Positions 1-6,170 are shown, counted from the first letter of the stretch. The stretch is DNA of 10,382 nucleotides from Chamaesiphon sp. (GCA_026786125.1 JAJAYU010000385.1:1-10382); one strand, 5' to 3'. Made by a program: numbers and translations. Notes: a model not told the origin generated them from the sequence alone.

Positions 1-416
1 CGCCCGATCATCACCGTATTGCGGTGCTTTTGCGCCTGATACCGAATTGCTTGAATCGTTTCTTCCAAACGGGTCAGCAACACATCAGTACTTGCTACCA
101 TTTGCAGAGCTAGGGCGGTGTCCAGTACGTCCGAGCTAGTCATCCCTAGATGAATATACCGTCCGGCTGCACCAACGTATTCATTCACATTAGTCAGAAA
201 TGCAATCACATCGTGACGGACTTCAGCTTCAATTTCTAAAATGCGATCAACATCAAATTTAGCCTTCGCCTTGATTTCATCAACGGCTGCTTGAGGAATA
301 TGTCCTAGTTCAGCTTGGGCTTCACAGACAGCAATTTCCACTTGCAACCAAGTCTGAAATTTATAAGCATCTGTCCAAATTTCGCCCATTTCAGGCAGAG
401 TATAGCGTTGGATCAC
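1..416 (-). CDS. purB: Adenylosuccinate lyase, N-terminal part (runs off left edge)
   Basis: Adenylosuccinate lyase acts twice in cytoplasmic purine synthesis, releasing fumarate from SAICAR and from adenylosuccinate. Translating the minus strand from 416 gives 138 complete codons with no stop. The product begins (M)IQRYTLPEMG, as the family does, and carries RHDVIAF with His68 (the position of the conserved catalytic-site histidine in bacterial PurB) and the substrate-binding stretch HLGMTSSDVLDTA at residues 89-101. The start is GTG at 416-414. The same frame meets TAG at 438-440 with no ATG between, and the match to the family N-terminus fits GTG. A weak GGA lies five bases before it. The C-terminal two-thirds, with the lyase signature loop, lie outside the window. 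Identification is firm; the start is likely. Confidence 0.95.
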   Translation of the reverse strand, partial: MIQRYTLPEMGEIWTDAYKFQTWLQVEIAVCEAQAELGHIPQAAVDEIKAKAKFDVDRILEIEAEVRHDVIAFLTNVNEYVGAAGRYIHLGMTSSDVLDTALALQMVASTDVLLTRLEETIQAIRYQAQKHRNTVMIG

Positions 417-444
417 GAGTCCGTCACTTGAATATAACTACCTT

Positions 445-450
445 ATTGTA
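445..450 (-). promoter_or_regulatory. Candidate extended -10 promoter of purB
   Basis: On the minus strand the hexamer TACAAT is preceded by TGA, giving the extended -10 form TG-n-TACAAT. It lies about 28 bases before the purB GTG, implying a short leader. There is no recognisable -35 hexamer: that position falls in the GC-rich heptamer repeats at 454-474. Seen by eye only; no transcript evidence. Confidence 0.35.
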
Positions 451-453
451 TCA

Positions 454-511
454 GGGTCAGGGGTTAGGGGTGAGGGTTTAGGCTTTAGGCTTTAGGTTTT
501 TGGCTTTAGGG
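454..511. repeat. Two adjoining degenerate 7-bp tandem arrays
   Basis: On the plus strand 454-474 holds three heptamers, GGGTCAG, GGGTTAG and GGGTGAG. After two bases, 477-511 holds five more: TTTAGGC, TTTAGGC, TTTAGGT, TTTTGGC and TTTAGGG. Such short tandemly repeated repetitive sequences are known from cyanobacterial intergenic DNA. The arrays fill most of the space between the ferredoxin stop and the purB start, and reach the place where a purB -35 element would lie. Divergence between copies suggests age or repeated slippage. Confidence 0.8.
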
Positions 512-544
512 CTGGGGTGATGTCAAGAGAATAGACTTAAAATA

Positions 545-982
545 CTACTTCCCCTGGTTCATCTTCCGACGACGCATTTTCGCTGAAACGGTAGCTCGAT
601 CGACTGGAAAGCCCGCCACCGAAATTTCTTGGTACTGCCGCTCTGCTTCTAATTTCTTTAATTCGGTGTAATCCACCCATTGGATGCAATTCACCGGACA
701 AGTCTCGATCGCTTCTTGGATCGTATCTTCGAGATCCCCATCTTGACGAGCTACTCGCGCTCTACCATGATCTGGCTCGATAAAAAATGTGTTTCGCGCA
801 GTGTGAGCGCAATGAAGACAACCGATACAGGTCAGCTCATCGACATATACGCCCTTTTGCCGCCAGACCCCACCCAGTTCCGGCTCGAATCCAGATCGAT
901 CTTCAGCATCGCGGAGGAAGCCACCTAGTTCTGGCTCAAACCCAGATTGGTTAGAATCTAATGGTGGGGTAAAGTTACTCAT
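545..982 (-). CDS. Cyanobacterial [4Fe-4S] ferredoxin with doubled N-terminal motif
   Basis: A soluble electron-transfer protein of 145 residues. The motif C52-x2-C55-x2-C58, with the fourth ligand C95 followed by Pro, is the single [4Fe-4S] bacterial-type pattern; C99 is an extra cysteine. Before this core the motif SGFEPELGG occurs twice, at residues 13-21 and 30-38, exactly 17 residues apart. The C-terminal tail is basic (KMRRRK). The ATG at 982 lies 2 bases after the ycf35 stop, with GGAG nine bases before it inside ycf35, so the two genes are probably translationally coupled. From memory it resembles Synechocystis Fed7, reported to act under photo-oxidative stress rather than in linear photosynthetic electron flow. 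That link is family knowledge, not shown here, and its redox partners are unknown. Confidence 0.9.
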   Translation of the reverse strand: MSNFTPPLDSNQSGFEPELGGFLRDAEDRSGFEPELGGVWRQKGVYVDELTCIGCLHCAHTARNTFFIEPDHGRARVARQDGDLEDTIQEAIETCPVNCIQWVDYTELKKLEAERQYQEISVAGFPVDRATVSAKMRRRKMNQGK

Positions 983-984
983 CG

Positions 985-1374
985 TTACGCACTCCAGCGT
1001 TGGACTACCAGCTTGATCGAACCATCTTGTTGATTGCGTTCTTCAGCTACTTGAAAGCCTTGTTTAGTCGCTTCGGTGACGACAGTATGATAGGCATATC
1101 GTTGGGTAACTTGACTGAGGAATCGATCAACTGACCAATTTTGCTCCCAGAATTGTAGATCGGTGACTAGCTCATACTCATTATTAACATTGAGGCTAAA
1201 GCCAATATCATAGCCATTAGACTGCTCGATCGTTACTGCGGCTGTCCGAGTATCACCTTGATAGCCGCGCACTGATTGAGGTCCAGTTTTCCAGTCAATG
1301 CCTAGATCTGTTAAGGCGGCAGTGAGGGATTCTACGTTGCGGATCTTGGTTTTGATGTTGCTAAAGTGTGACAT
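985..1374 (-). CDS. ycf35: Ycf35 family protein (DUF1257)
   Basis: A soluble protein of 129 residues, recognised as the DUF1257/Ycf35 family found in cyanobacteria and some algal plastid genomes. It opens MSHFSNIKTKI and keeps the family's middle section with FSLNVNNEYELVTDLQFWEQ and the ending LVVQRW. There is no signal peptide, membrane segment or recognisable catalytic motif, and its biochemical role is not known to me. The ATG at 1374 fits the family start but has no Shine-Dalgarno sequence: a 35-bp AT-only heptamer array ends 6 bases upstream. The gene lies between DUF2997 (110 bases upstream) and the ferredoxin (2 bases downstream). This neighbourhood suggests the three products work together, perhaps in a redox or iron-sulfur-linked process; that is inference. 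Confidence 0.9.
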   Translation of the reverse strand: MSHFSNIKTKIRNVESLTAALTDLGIDWKTGPQSVRGYQGDTRTAAVTIEQSNGYDIGFSLNVNNEYELVTDLQFWEQNWSVDRFLSQVTQRYAYHTVVTEATKQGFQVAEERNQQDGSIKLVVQRWSA

Positions 1375-1380
1375 GTTGGT

Positions 1381-1415
1381 TAATTAATAATTGATAATTA
1401 ATAATTGATAATTAA
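1381..1415. repeat. 7-bp tandem array in the ycf35 leader
   Basis: Five heptamers on the plus strand alternate TAATTAA and TAATTGA (three of the first, two of the second) without interruption. The TAATTGA unit is the same as that of the array at 9121-9169, read on the opposite strand. The array sits 6 bases before the ycf35 ATG, where a ribosome-binding site would be expected, and contains only A and T on the plus strand apart from the two G residues. Confidence 0.9.
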
Positions 1416-1420
1416 CAAGC

Positions 1421-1457
1421 AATTTAGATATTGGGTTGAAAACCATCTATCTAAATT
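1421..1457 (-). promoter_or_regulatory. Perfect inverted repeat between DUF2997 and ycf35
   Basis: AATTTAGATA at 1421-1430 pairs perfectly with TATCTAAATT at 1448-1457. Inside the 17-base loop, GGTT (1434-1437) can pair with AACC (1441-1444) around GAA. In a minus-strand transcript this hairpin would lie 27 bases after the DUF2997 stop and about 47 bases before the ycf35 start. The stem is AT-rich and no run of U follows it, so it is a poor classical terminator. It may be an RNA-processing or attenuation hairpin that sets the ratio of the two products, or an operator. Function is inferred only. Confidence 0.5.
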
Positions 1458-1484
1458 TTAGTAGCTCTTGCTAACATCTGCTAG

Positions 1485-1691
1485 TTACCAAGTGGCTTGG
1501 GTGGTAGCGGTGGCGGTTAGTTCCACGTTTTGGGCGAAGTATGCCGCTGTTTGGGTTTGACTGACTACATCACCTAGTTCAGATTCGATCGCTGCTGTTA
1601 CTACGGTACAGGACTGACCCACTACCCCAGTGACTTTTTCCTGTACTCGCCCATCTGGATAGATGATAAACTCTAGCGTCTCCATGCTCAT
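1485..1691 (-). CDS. DUF2997 family small protein
   Basis: A 68-residue soluble protein recognised as DUF2997 from its opening METLEFIIYPDGRVQEKVTG (from residue 3), then GQSCTVVT, a helix with E-S-E-L-G, and SQTQTAAYFAQ. It has one cysteine (C28) and a Thr/Ala-rich end. No catalytic motif is visible and no function is established to my knowledge. Small DUF2997 genes recur beside DUF1257/Ycf35 and ferredoxin genes in cyanobacteria (recalled), which is the arrangement here. The ATG at 1691 is preferred over a second ATG two codons later because AGGAA lies 11 bases before the first and 17 before the second. It is probably the first gene of the block, read from the promoter at 1838-1866. Confidence 0.85.
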   Translation of the reverse strand: MSMETLEFIIYPDGRVQEKVTGVVGQSCTVVTAAIESELGDVVSQTQTAAYFAQNVELTATATTQATW

Positions 1692-1837
1692 TGGTTCAGT
1701 AATTCCTATAGATTGATAATCGATCGATAATTTAATGTTGGTGATCTACCGACTCAGACGGATTACCATCTCAAGCCAGCAGTCAACAATTTATCAAAAT
1801 CTTGTAAAAGTTATTGTTTAATAGAACCTTTATCTGC

Positions 1838-1866
1838 ATTATAGGCAAGTTTTGCAGAACTGAGAA
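1838..1866 (-). promoter_or_regulatory. Candidate promoter for the DUF2997-ycf35-ferredoxin block
   Basis: On the minus strand a consensus -10 hexamer TATAAT (1838-1843) stands 17 bases from TTCTCA (1861-1866), which matches four of six positions of TTGACA. Transcription would start near 1831, giving a leader of roughly 140 bases before DUF2997. The leader contains the palindrome ATCGATCGAT at 1719-1728. The perfect -10 in the right orientation between purK and DUF2997 makes this the best promoter candidate in the window. Confidence 0.5.
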
Positions 1867-1926
1867 GCTGCGTCAAGTTTCGTAAACTTCAATTTATATT
1901 CCTTCACGACTATAAATTTGTAATAG

Positions 1927-3057
1927 CTATTCATACCAAATTGTCTCTACCTGTCTAGCTATTACTTCCGCTTGCTGGCGAGAATTTTGGGATGTTTGGC
2001 TAGGGTTGTTACCAACCAAAACTGTGACGTGTCCAAGTTTTCGACCGATTCTAGATTCCTTGCCGTACCAATGAATGTAGGTATCTGGAATCGATGATAT
2101 TTGTTGACGTTTCGCCAAATAATCGCTCTGGCTATCTTCATAACCCAATAAATTGACCATCACTGCGCCACCACAAATGAGCTTGGTACTGCCCAATGGT
2201 AAACCAGCCACAGCCCGAATCAGTTGGCTAAATTGAGATGTAGCACAAGCTTCAATCGTCAGATGTCCAGAATTGTGTGTGCGGGGGGCGATCTCATTCA
2301 CCAATACCCGTCCATCACAAGTCGCAAATAACTCAATCCCGAATACCCCGATCGCGTTTAGACTAATCATTAGTTTCGTGGCGATCGATCCACATGTCTC
2401 CACAAGCGACTCTGGCAGATCATCTAGTGTAAATACTCGCCGACAGACTTGCTCCTCCTGTTGAGTCTCTAAGATCGGGTAAGTAACGACCTCACCACTG
2501 GCACCTCTAGCAGCGATAATAGCTAGCTCTCGATCGAAAGCGACAAATTCTTCAATTAGAAATGGCGTGTCAGGATAGCGATGATAGAGGTCTACTAGAG
2601 CCGACTTAGCTTTAATCATAAATGTCCCTTGTCCGTCATAACCATTGCGTCTAGCTTTGACAACAACGGGAAATTCAAATCCTGATGGTAATTCTGGTTG
2701 TTCTAGTACTGCGAATTTGGGTACGGGCAAGCCTAAATCTCGTAAGTAGCAGCGTTGAGTATATTTATCGAGTAGCGGTGCTAAAGCTGCTAGGGGCGGC
2801 AGAAAGACTGCATCGAGTTTTCCCAATCCAGCTAAATCAACAAACTCATTTTCAAAGGTAATTATGTCGCATTTAGTCGCCAATATCTTCGTCGCGGCGA
2901 CATCATCAACCGCTGCAAATACTATATCTTCCGCCAAACTAACGGCAACATCTGTTGCGTCTGGGGTTTGGATCACTAATTTTATCCCCAATTCCTGGGC
3001 AGCACTAGCCATCATCCAAGCCAGTTGTCCACCGCCGATTACACCGATTCGTTTCAT
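1927..3057 (-). CDS. purK: 5-(carboxyamino)imidazole ribonucleotide synthase
   Basis: PurK uses ATP and bicarbonate to carboxylate aminoimidazole ribonucleotide, giving N5-CAIR for PurE, in cytoplasmic purine synthesis. The 376-residue product has the usual family length and three-part ATP-grasp layout. It has an N-terminal nucleotide-binding-like fold with GVIGGGQLAWMM (residues 5-16), the ATP-grasp loop KARRNGYDGQG, the acidic hinge FLIEEFVAFDRE, and the signature EIAPRTHNSGH at residues 255-265. All expected motifs are present, so the enzyme should be active. The ATG at 3057 places the first beta strand immediately at the N-terminus, as in relatives; no clear Shine-Dalgarno precedes it. 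It stands alone: 235 bases separate it from DUF2997 downstream and 115 from the pentapeptide gene upstream. purB is the only other purine gene in view. Confidence 0.96.
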   Translation of the reverse strand: MKRIGVIGGGQLAWMMASAAQELGIKLVIQTPDATDVAVSLAEDIVFAAVDDVAATKILATKCDIITFENEFVDLAGLGKLDAVFLPPLAALAPLLDKYTQRCYLRDLGLPVPKFAVLEQPELPSGFEFPVVVKARRNGYDGQGTFMIKAKSALVDLYHRYPDTPFLIEEFVAFDRELAIIAARGASGEVVTYPILETQQEEQVCRRVFTLDDLPESLVETCGSIATKLMISLNAIGVFGIELFATCDGRVLVNEIAPRTHNSGHLTIEACATSQFSQLIRAVAGLPLGSTKLICGGAVMVNLLGYEDSQSDYLAKRQQISSIPDTYIHWYGKESRIGRKLGHVTVLVGNNPSQTSQNSRQQAEVIARQVETIWYE

Positions 3058-3102
3058 TTCAATTTCAAATCTAACTCAATCCTGTTCATTGCTAGTGGGC
3101 TT

Positions 3103-3158
3103 GGGCGGATTCAAACTAAATCGCTAGCTTCGTTTTAATTAGTACTATAAATCCGCCC
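3103..3158. repeat. Inverted-repeat element with GGGCGGATT ends
   Basis: GGGCGGATT at 3103-3111 is perfectly complementary to AATCCGCCC at 3150-3158, with 38 mostly AT-rich bases between. The GC-rich ends continue outward imperfectly (GTGGGCTT on the left, CCTACA on the right). I recall similar GTAGGGGCGG...CCGCCCCTAC palindromes as dispersed intergenic elements in cyanobacteria, so this may be a decayed miniature element. It fills the gap between the pentapeptide stop and the purK start and could end transcription of the former. Confidence 0.6.
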
Positions 3159-3172
3159 CTACAGATCTTGAC

Positions 3173-3670
3173 TTACTTACATTCGAGAGAGTCGCGGGTG
3201 GCGATACCAGTTTTGGAATTTACCCCAGTCGCGATCTTGCACAGTTCCTTCTGCTGAAGTTTGCCTAAAATTGCATCGGTAAAGTCTGCTCCAGCAATAT
3301 TGGTATCAGTAAATGTCGACCGTAACATCATCGCCTCAAAGAAAATTGCATCACTAAGATCGGCATTTACAAACCGTACTTGATCTAGCAAACCTTGGGT
3401 CAGATTTGCACCGTGGAGATTGGTATAATTCAGAGTTGAGGAGCTAATTACCACTCCAGTCAGATCCGCACCAGAGAAGTTAGTCTTATCCATCTTGGCG
3501 GTAGTGAATACAGCCGTCTGGAGATTTTTGCCTGAAAAGTCTTGCCCATTGATGTCGGCATTATCATAGGAGAGCATGGGCTTGTACTGAGAGGTTCCCC
3601 CCGCTGCCAGCGCGTGACCAGGAAAGAAGATTAAAATTGAAGCAAAGAATAAGGCAATAATAGTAGGCAT
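3173..3670 (-). CDS. Exported pentapeptide-repeat protein, probably thylakoid-lumen or periplasmic
   Basis: A 165-residue secreted protein. Residues 1-22 form a hydrophobic signal peptide ending in the cleavage-like HALA|AGG, although its start lacks the usual basic residue. Residues 37-136 then form about 20 uninterrupted pentapeptides of the A(D/N)LXX type (for example GADLT, GANLT, NADLS, GADFT), predicted to fold into a right-handed quadrilateral beta-helix. The C-terminal cap is short, with Cys144 and Cys164 spaced for a possible disulfide. This layout recalls the lumenal pentapeptide proteins of thylakoids, whose exact roles are mostly unknown. I chose the ATG at 3670. An in-frame TTG at 3682 would add four residues, but neither start has a clear ribosome-binding site. 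It is divergent from the 3954 gene. Confidence 0.85.
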   Translation of the reverse strand: MPTIIALFFASILIFFPGHALAAGGTSQYKPMLSYDNADINGQDFSGKNLQTAVFTTAKMDKTNFSGADLTGVVISSSTLNYTNLHGANLTQGLLDQVRFVNADLSDAIFFEAMMLRSTFTDTNIAGADFTDAILGKLQQKELCKIATGVNSKTGIATRDSLECK

Positions 3671-3953
3671 ATTTTCTGGCAAGCAGCGATCTTAAAGTTG
3701 GGGAGAACTGAATCTAGGTCAATTAGTCTTAACCTAATTTTTACAATCCTTAACATGCCCAGTTTATCGCAAAAGCACGATCGACGATCTAGAACTGAGC
3801 TAAGATCGGTCGATCAAGGTAAAATCGAGCAAATACGCTTTTCTACCTTCATGTCCGATTCCGTTAAACAAGAAGCTCTCCAAATTTTGGATAGCCTTGC
3901 TTTCACAGCTTTTGAGCAATGCCAACCTCTCATGTCAAAATCCCTAGAGAATT

Positions 3954-4187
3954 ATGACTCAAACTATTGCTATTCAACATCTTTCACCAGAATCGATTGA
4001 TCGAATCATCAATCACTTACCTGACTATATCAAAGTGGCTCTGATGGAAAAGTCCACTGAACTAGAATGCTCTCTAGAAGCTACGATTGAGATGGCAATT
4101 TCCAGTTTTCTGGATGAAGAATCATTAAGTTTTGAGGATTGTTTACTGGCAAAACGTCTAAAAGACGTTGGATCGAATCATCACTAG
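3954..4187 (+). CDS. Small acidic helical hypothetical protein
   Basis: I do not recognise this 77-residue protein. It starts MTQTIAIQHLSPESIDRI and looks mostly alpha-helical and acidic, with EKSTELECSLEATIEMAI followed by SFLDEESLSFEDCLLAKRLK. There is no signal peptide, membrane segment or metal motif; the two cysteines are not paired in a motif. The short, acidic two-helix character resembles antitoxin-like small proteins, but no toxin gene lies beside it, so that idea is weak. The ATG at 3954 has only a poor AGAGA-type ribosome site nine to five bases before it. The stop lies 5 bases before the holin-like gene, so the two are probably cotranscribed. Balanced helix-forming composition argues that it is real. 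Confidence 0.6.
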   Translation: MTQTIAIQHLSPESIDRIINHLPDYIKVALMEKSTELECSLEATIEMAISSFLDEESLSFEDCLLAKRLKDVGSNHH

Positions 4188-4192
4188 TTACC

Positions 4193-4546
4193 ATGACCAA
4201 ATTACTGATTAACTGGGTTCTAAATGCGATCGCCTTCCTGATCACGCAACGGATTATCGATCATTACTTACCAGGACAGTTTCAGCTCAGAGATATTACT
4301 ACCGCACTAATCGCCGCATTATTACTCGGTTTAATCAATAGTACCATCCGCCCCATCTTAAAATTCCTGACTTTTCCCTTAACCTTGCTAACGTTGGGGC
4401 TATCTTCACTGGGCATCAATGCCCTATGTTTGTGGTTTGTAGCTGAAAATGTACCTGGATTTGACATCAATGGCATCATCCCGACAATAGCAGGTTCGAT
4501 TGTCCTGTCGATCGTCTCCACGATCATCCATTGGTTTCACAAGTAA
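4193..4546 (+). CDS. YvlD/phage holin family 4-like membrane protein
   Basis: A 117-residue integral membrane protein with four predicted transmembrane segments, at about residues 4-20, 34-48, 54-78 and 93-113. The centre carries the family's hallmark: GLINSTIRPILKFLTFPLTL, followed by LTLG, that is N-x-x-I-R-P-I-L-K then a proline-broken hydrophobic stretch. The family (Phage_holin_4_2, including YvlD) is widespread in bacterial chromosomes, and most members are not phage lysis genes. Nothing else phage-like is nearby, so an envelope or stress role is more likely than lysis. The ATG at 4193 is chosen because an earlier in-frame TTG (4139) would add a charged extension overlapping the upstream gene. 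No Shine-Dalgarno is visible, so translation may be coupled to the upstream gene. A HIP1 octamer lies at 4226-4233. Confidence 0.85.
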   Translation: MTKLLINWVLNAIAFLITQRIIDHYLPGQFQLRDITTALIAALLLGLINSTIRPILKFLTFPLTLLTLGLSSLGINALCLWFVAENVPGFDINGIIPTIAGSIVLSIVSTIIHWFHK

Positions 4547-4565
4547 AAGGATTTACCATGAGATC

Positions 4566-4602
4566 GACCCAGATTGTAAAGTAGCTATTGGGTAATCGGG
4601 TC
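4566..4602 (+). terminator. Weak hairpin after the holin-like gene
   Basis: GACCC (4566-4570) and GATT (4572-4575) can pair with AATCGGGTC (4594-4602), leaving one bulged A. An alternative pairing of ACCCA with TGGGT inside the same stretch is also possible. It starts 20 bases after the stop codon, but only a mixed AATTCTACT follows rather than a run of T. Possible transcript end; not strong. Confidence 0.3.
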
Positions 4603-4670
4603 AATTCTACTAAAATTACTAGATAGTCTCGATCGCTTAGAAAGCAGACTGTGGAATTAATGAGTGGCTC

Positions 4671-4712
4671 ACCATCGACCATCCACCATCCACCATCCAC
4701 CATCCATTGTCC
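4671..4712. repeat. 7-bp tandem array upstream of hemL
   Basis: On the plus strand there is one ACCATCG, four exact ACCATCC copies (4678-4705) and a degenerate ATTGTCC (4706-4712). It lies 79 bases before the hemL start, in the 245-base space between the holin-like gene and hemL. On the minus strand the array stays open and would encode a Trp-Met-Val-Asp-Gly-rich peptide, which is an artefact of the repeat. Confidence 0.9.
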
Positions 4713-4780
4713 ACTTTCAATCACTAACCACTTATAACTAACCACTATAAGTACTACTTAAAATTTTAGCTTTAACAGTT

Positions 4781-4785
4781 GGGAG
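4781..4785 (+). promoter_or_regulatory. Ribosome-binding site fixing the hemL TTG start
   Basis: GGGAG followed by six A/T-type bases stands immediately before TTG at 4792-4794. No ATG or GTG in the same frame lies at the position matching the family N-terminus. Together with the exact family length from this TTG, the site decides the start. Confidence 0.7.
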
Positions 4786-4791
4786 AAAAAA

Positions 4792-6093
4792 TTGGTTTCT
4801 ACATCTAATTTGAAAACTACAAAATCAGAAGAAATATTTGCTGCGGCTCAGAAACTGATGCCAGGTGTCGTAAACTCGCCAGTGCGGGCATTTAAATCTG
4901 TTGGCGGTCAACCGATTGTATTCGATCGAGTCAAGGATGCTTATATCTGGGACGTAGACGGCAATCAGTATATTGATTATGTTGGCAGTTGGGGTCCTGC
5001 GATCTGCGGACATGCCAATCCTGAAGTAATCGCGGCATTACATGCAGTCCTCGAAAAAGGGACTAGTTTTGGCGCGCCTTGCTACTTGGAGAACGTCCTC
5101 GCTGAGATGGTAATTAATGCCGTCCCCAGCGTAGAAATGGTCAGATTTGTCAACTCTGGCACAGAAGCTTGTATGGCTGTGCTGAGGCTGATGCGCGCCT
5201 TTACGGGACGGGACAAGATTATCAAGTTTGAAGGTTGTTATCACGGACATGCGGATATGTTCTTGGTGAAGGCTGGTTCTGGTGTGGCTACCCTCGGTTT
5301 ACCCGATTCCCCAGGGGTCCCAAAATCAACTACGGCTGACACCCTGACTGCACCTTACAACGACTTAGAAGCTGTCAAAGCTCTATTCGCAGCCAATCCT
5401 GACAGCATTTCTGGCGTAATTCTGGAACCTGTAGTGGGTAATGCTGGTTTCATCGTGCCTGATGCTGGTTTCCTCGAAGGTTTGCGGTTGATTACCCAGG
5501 AATATGGCGCGTTGCTGGTCTTTGACGAAGTGATGACTGGCTTCCGGATCGCTTATGGTGGGGCACAACAGCGATTTGGTGTGACACCTGACCTCACCAC
5601 AATGGGTAAAGTGATCGGTGGTGGTTTGCCTGTGGGCGCGTACGGTGGACGCAAGGAGATCATGTCAATGGTTGCACCTGCGGGGCCGATGTATCAAGCG
5701 GGTACCCTATCAGGCAATCCCCTCGCCATGACAGCAGGCATCAAAACCCTGGAACTGCTCCAGAAGCCTGGTGCTTATGAGTACTTGGACAAAATCACTA
5801 CTCGTCTAGCTAATGGCTTGGTTCAAATTGCCAAAGAAACCGGACATGCGGCTTGTGGTGGTAATATCAGTGGGATGTTTGGCTTATTCTTCTGCGAAGG
5901 GCCAGTTCACAACTTTGAAGATGCTAAAAAGTCTGATGTGACTAAGTTTGGTCGCTTTCATCGCGGGATGCTCGAGCAGGGGATTTACCTAGCACCATCG
6001 CAATTTGAGGCTGGCTTTACTTCCCTGGCGCATACAGATGCCGATATCGATCGCACTCTAGCAGCGGCTCGGACTGTGATGTCTCAAATGTAG
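4792..6093 (+). CDS. hemL: Glutamate-1-semialdehyde 2,1-aminomutase
   Basis: This PLP enzyme converts glutamate-1-semialdehyde to 5-aminolevulinate, the committed precursor of haem, chlorophyll and bilins, in the cytoplasm. The product is 433 residues, the length I recall for the Synechococcus enzyme. Visible landmarks are SGTEA at 122-126 (phosphate binding), YHGHAD, the loop [17 protein letters not shown] that gates the active site, FDEVMTGFR with the cofactor-contacting Asp, and [14 protein letters not shown] with the Schiff-base lysine at exactly residue 273. The start is TTG, supported by GGGAG six bases upstream and by N-terminal similarity ([20 protein letters not shown]). One unusual change: the near-invariant MPGGV near residue 25 reads MPGVV. 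A strong hairpin follows 44 bases after the stop, so the gene is probably transcribed alone. Confidence 0.97.
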   Translation: MVSTSNLKTTKSEEIFAAAQKLMPGVVNSPVRAFKSVGGQPIVFDRVKDAYIWDVDGNQYIDYVGSWGPAICGHANPEVIAALHAVLEKGTSFGAPCYLENVLAEMVINAVPSVEMVRFVNSGTEACMAVLRLMRAFTGRDKIIKFEGCYHGHADMFLVKAGSGVATLGLPDSPGVPKSTTADTLTAPYNDLEAVKALFAANPDSISGVILEPVVGNAGFIVPDAGFLEGLRLITQEYGALLVFDEVMTGFRIAYGGAQQRFGVTPDLTTMGKVIGGGLPVGAYGGRKEIMSMVAPAGPMYQAGTLSGNPLAMTAGIKTLELLQKPGAYEYLDKITTRLANGLVQIAKETGHAACGGNISGMFGLFFCEGPVHNFEDAKKSDVTKFGRFHRGMLEQGIYLAPSQFEAGFTSLAHTDADIDRTLAAARTVMSQM

Positions 6094-6137
6094 CGTTCAG
6101 TAGCTAGGTGTGAGTATTTAGCTAAACAGACGATAAG

Positions 6138-6170
6138 CCCACACCATACTTCTTGGCGGTATGGTGTGGG
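6138..6170 (+). terminator. Strong hairpin downstream of hemL
   Basis: CCCACACCATAC (6138-6149) pairs perfectly over 12 bp with GTATGGTGTGGG (6159-6170) around the nine-base loop TTCTTGGCG. The stem is GC-rich at its base. No run of T follows, which is not unusual for cyanobacterial transcript ends. It separates hemL from the fusion gene that starts 151 bases later. Confidence 0.65.

Noticed and set aside
680..928. Plus-strand open frame opposite the ferredoxin
   Set aside because: It lies entirely inside a well-supported gene on the other strand and has no recognisable motif.
2864..3127. Plus-strand open frame opposite the start of purK
   Set aside because: Low-complexity Ala/Ser/Thr translation that mirrors the purK coding sequence; no support of its own.
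3698..3850. TTG-initiated extension of the frame that continues to 4000
   Set aside because: Weak start and basic, low-information sequence rich in Arg and Ser from CGATCG-type motifs. Only the part from the ATG at 3851 merits even a weak mention.
4193..4546. Holin-like gene as evidence of a prophage
   Set aside because: The family is common in ordinary bacterial chromosomes, and no integrase, structural, endolysin or attachment site is present.
4524..4745. Minus-strand open frame with a Trp-Met-Val-Asp-Gly repeat
   Set aside because: It is the translation of the ACCATCC heptamer array and overlaps the 3' end of the holin-like gene; no family resemblance and no ribosome site.
4731..4751. 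Inverted repeat CTTATA...TATAAG before hemL as a promoter or operator
   Set aside because: Six-base arms in AT-rich DNA are expected by chance, and no -35 element lies at a suitable distance.
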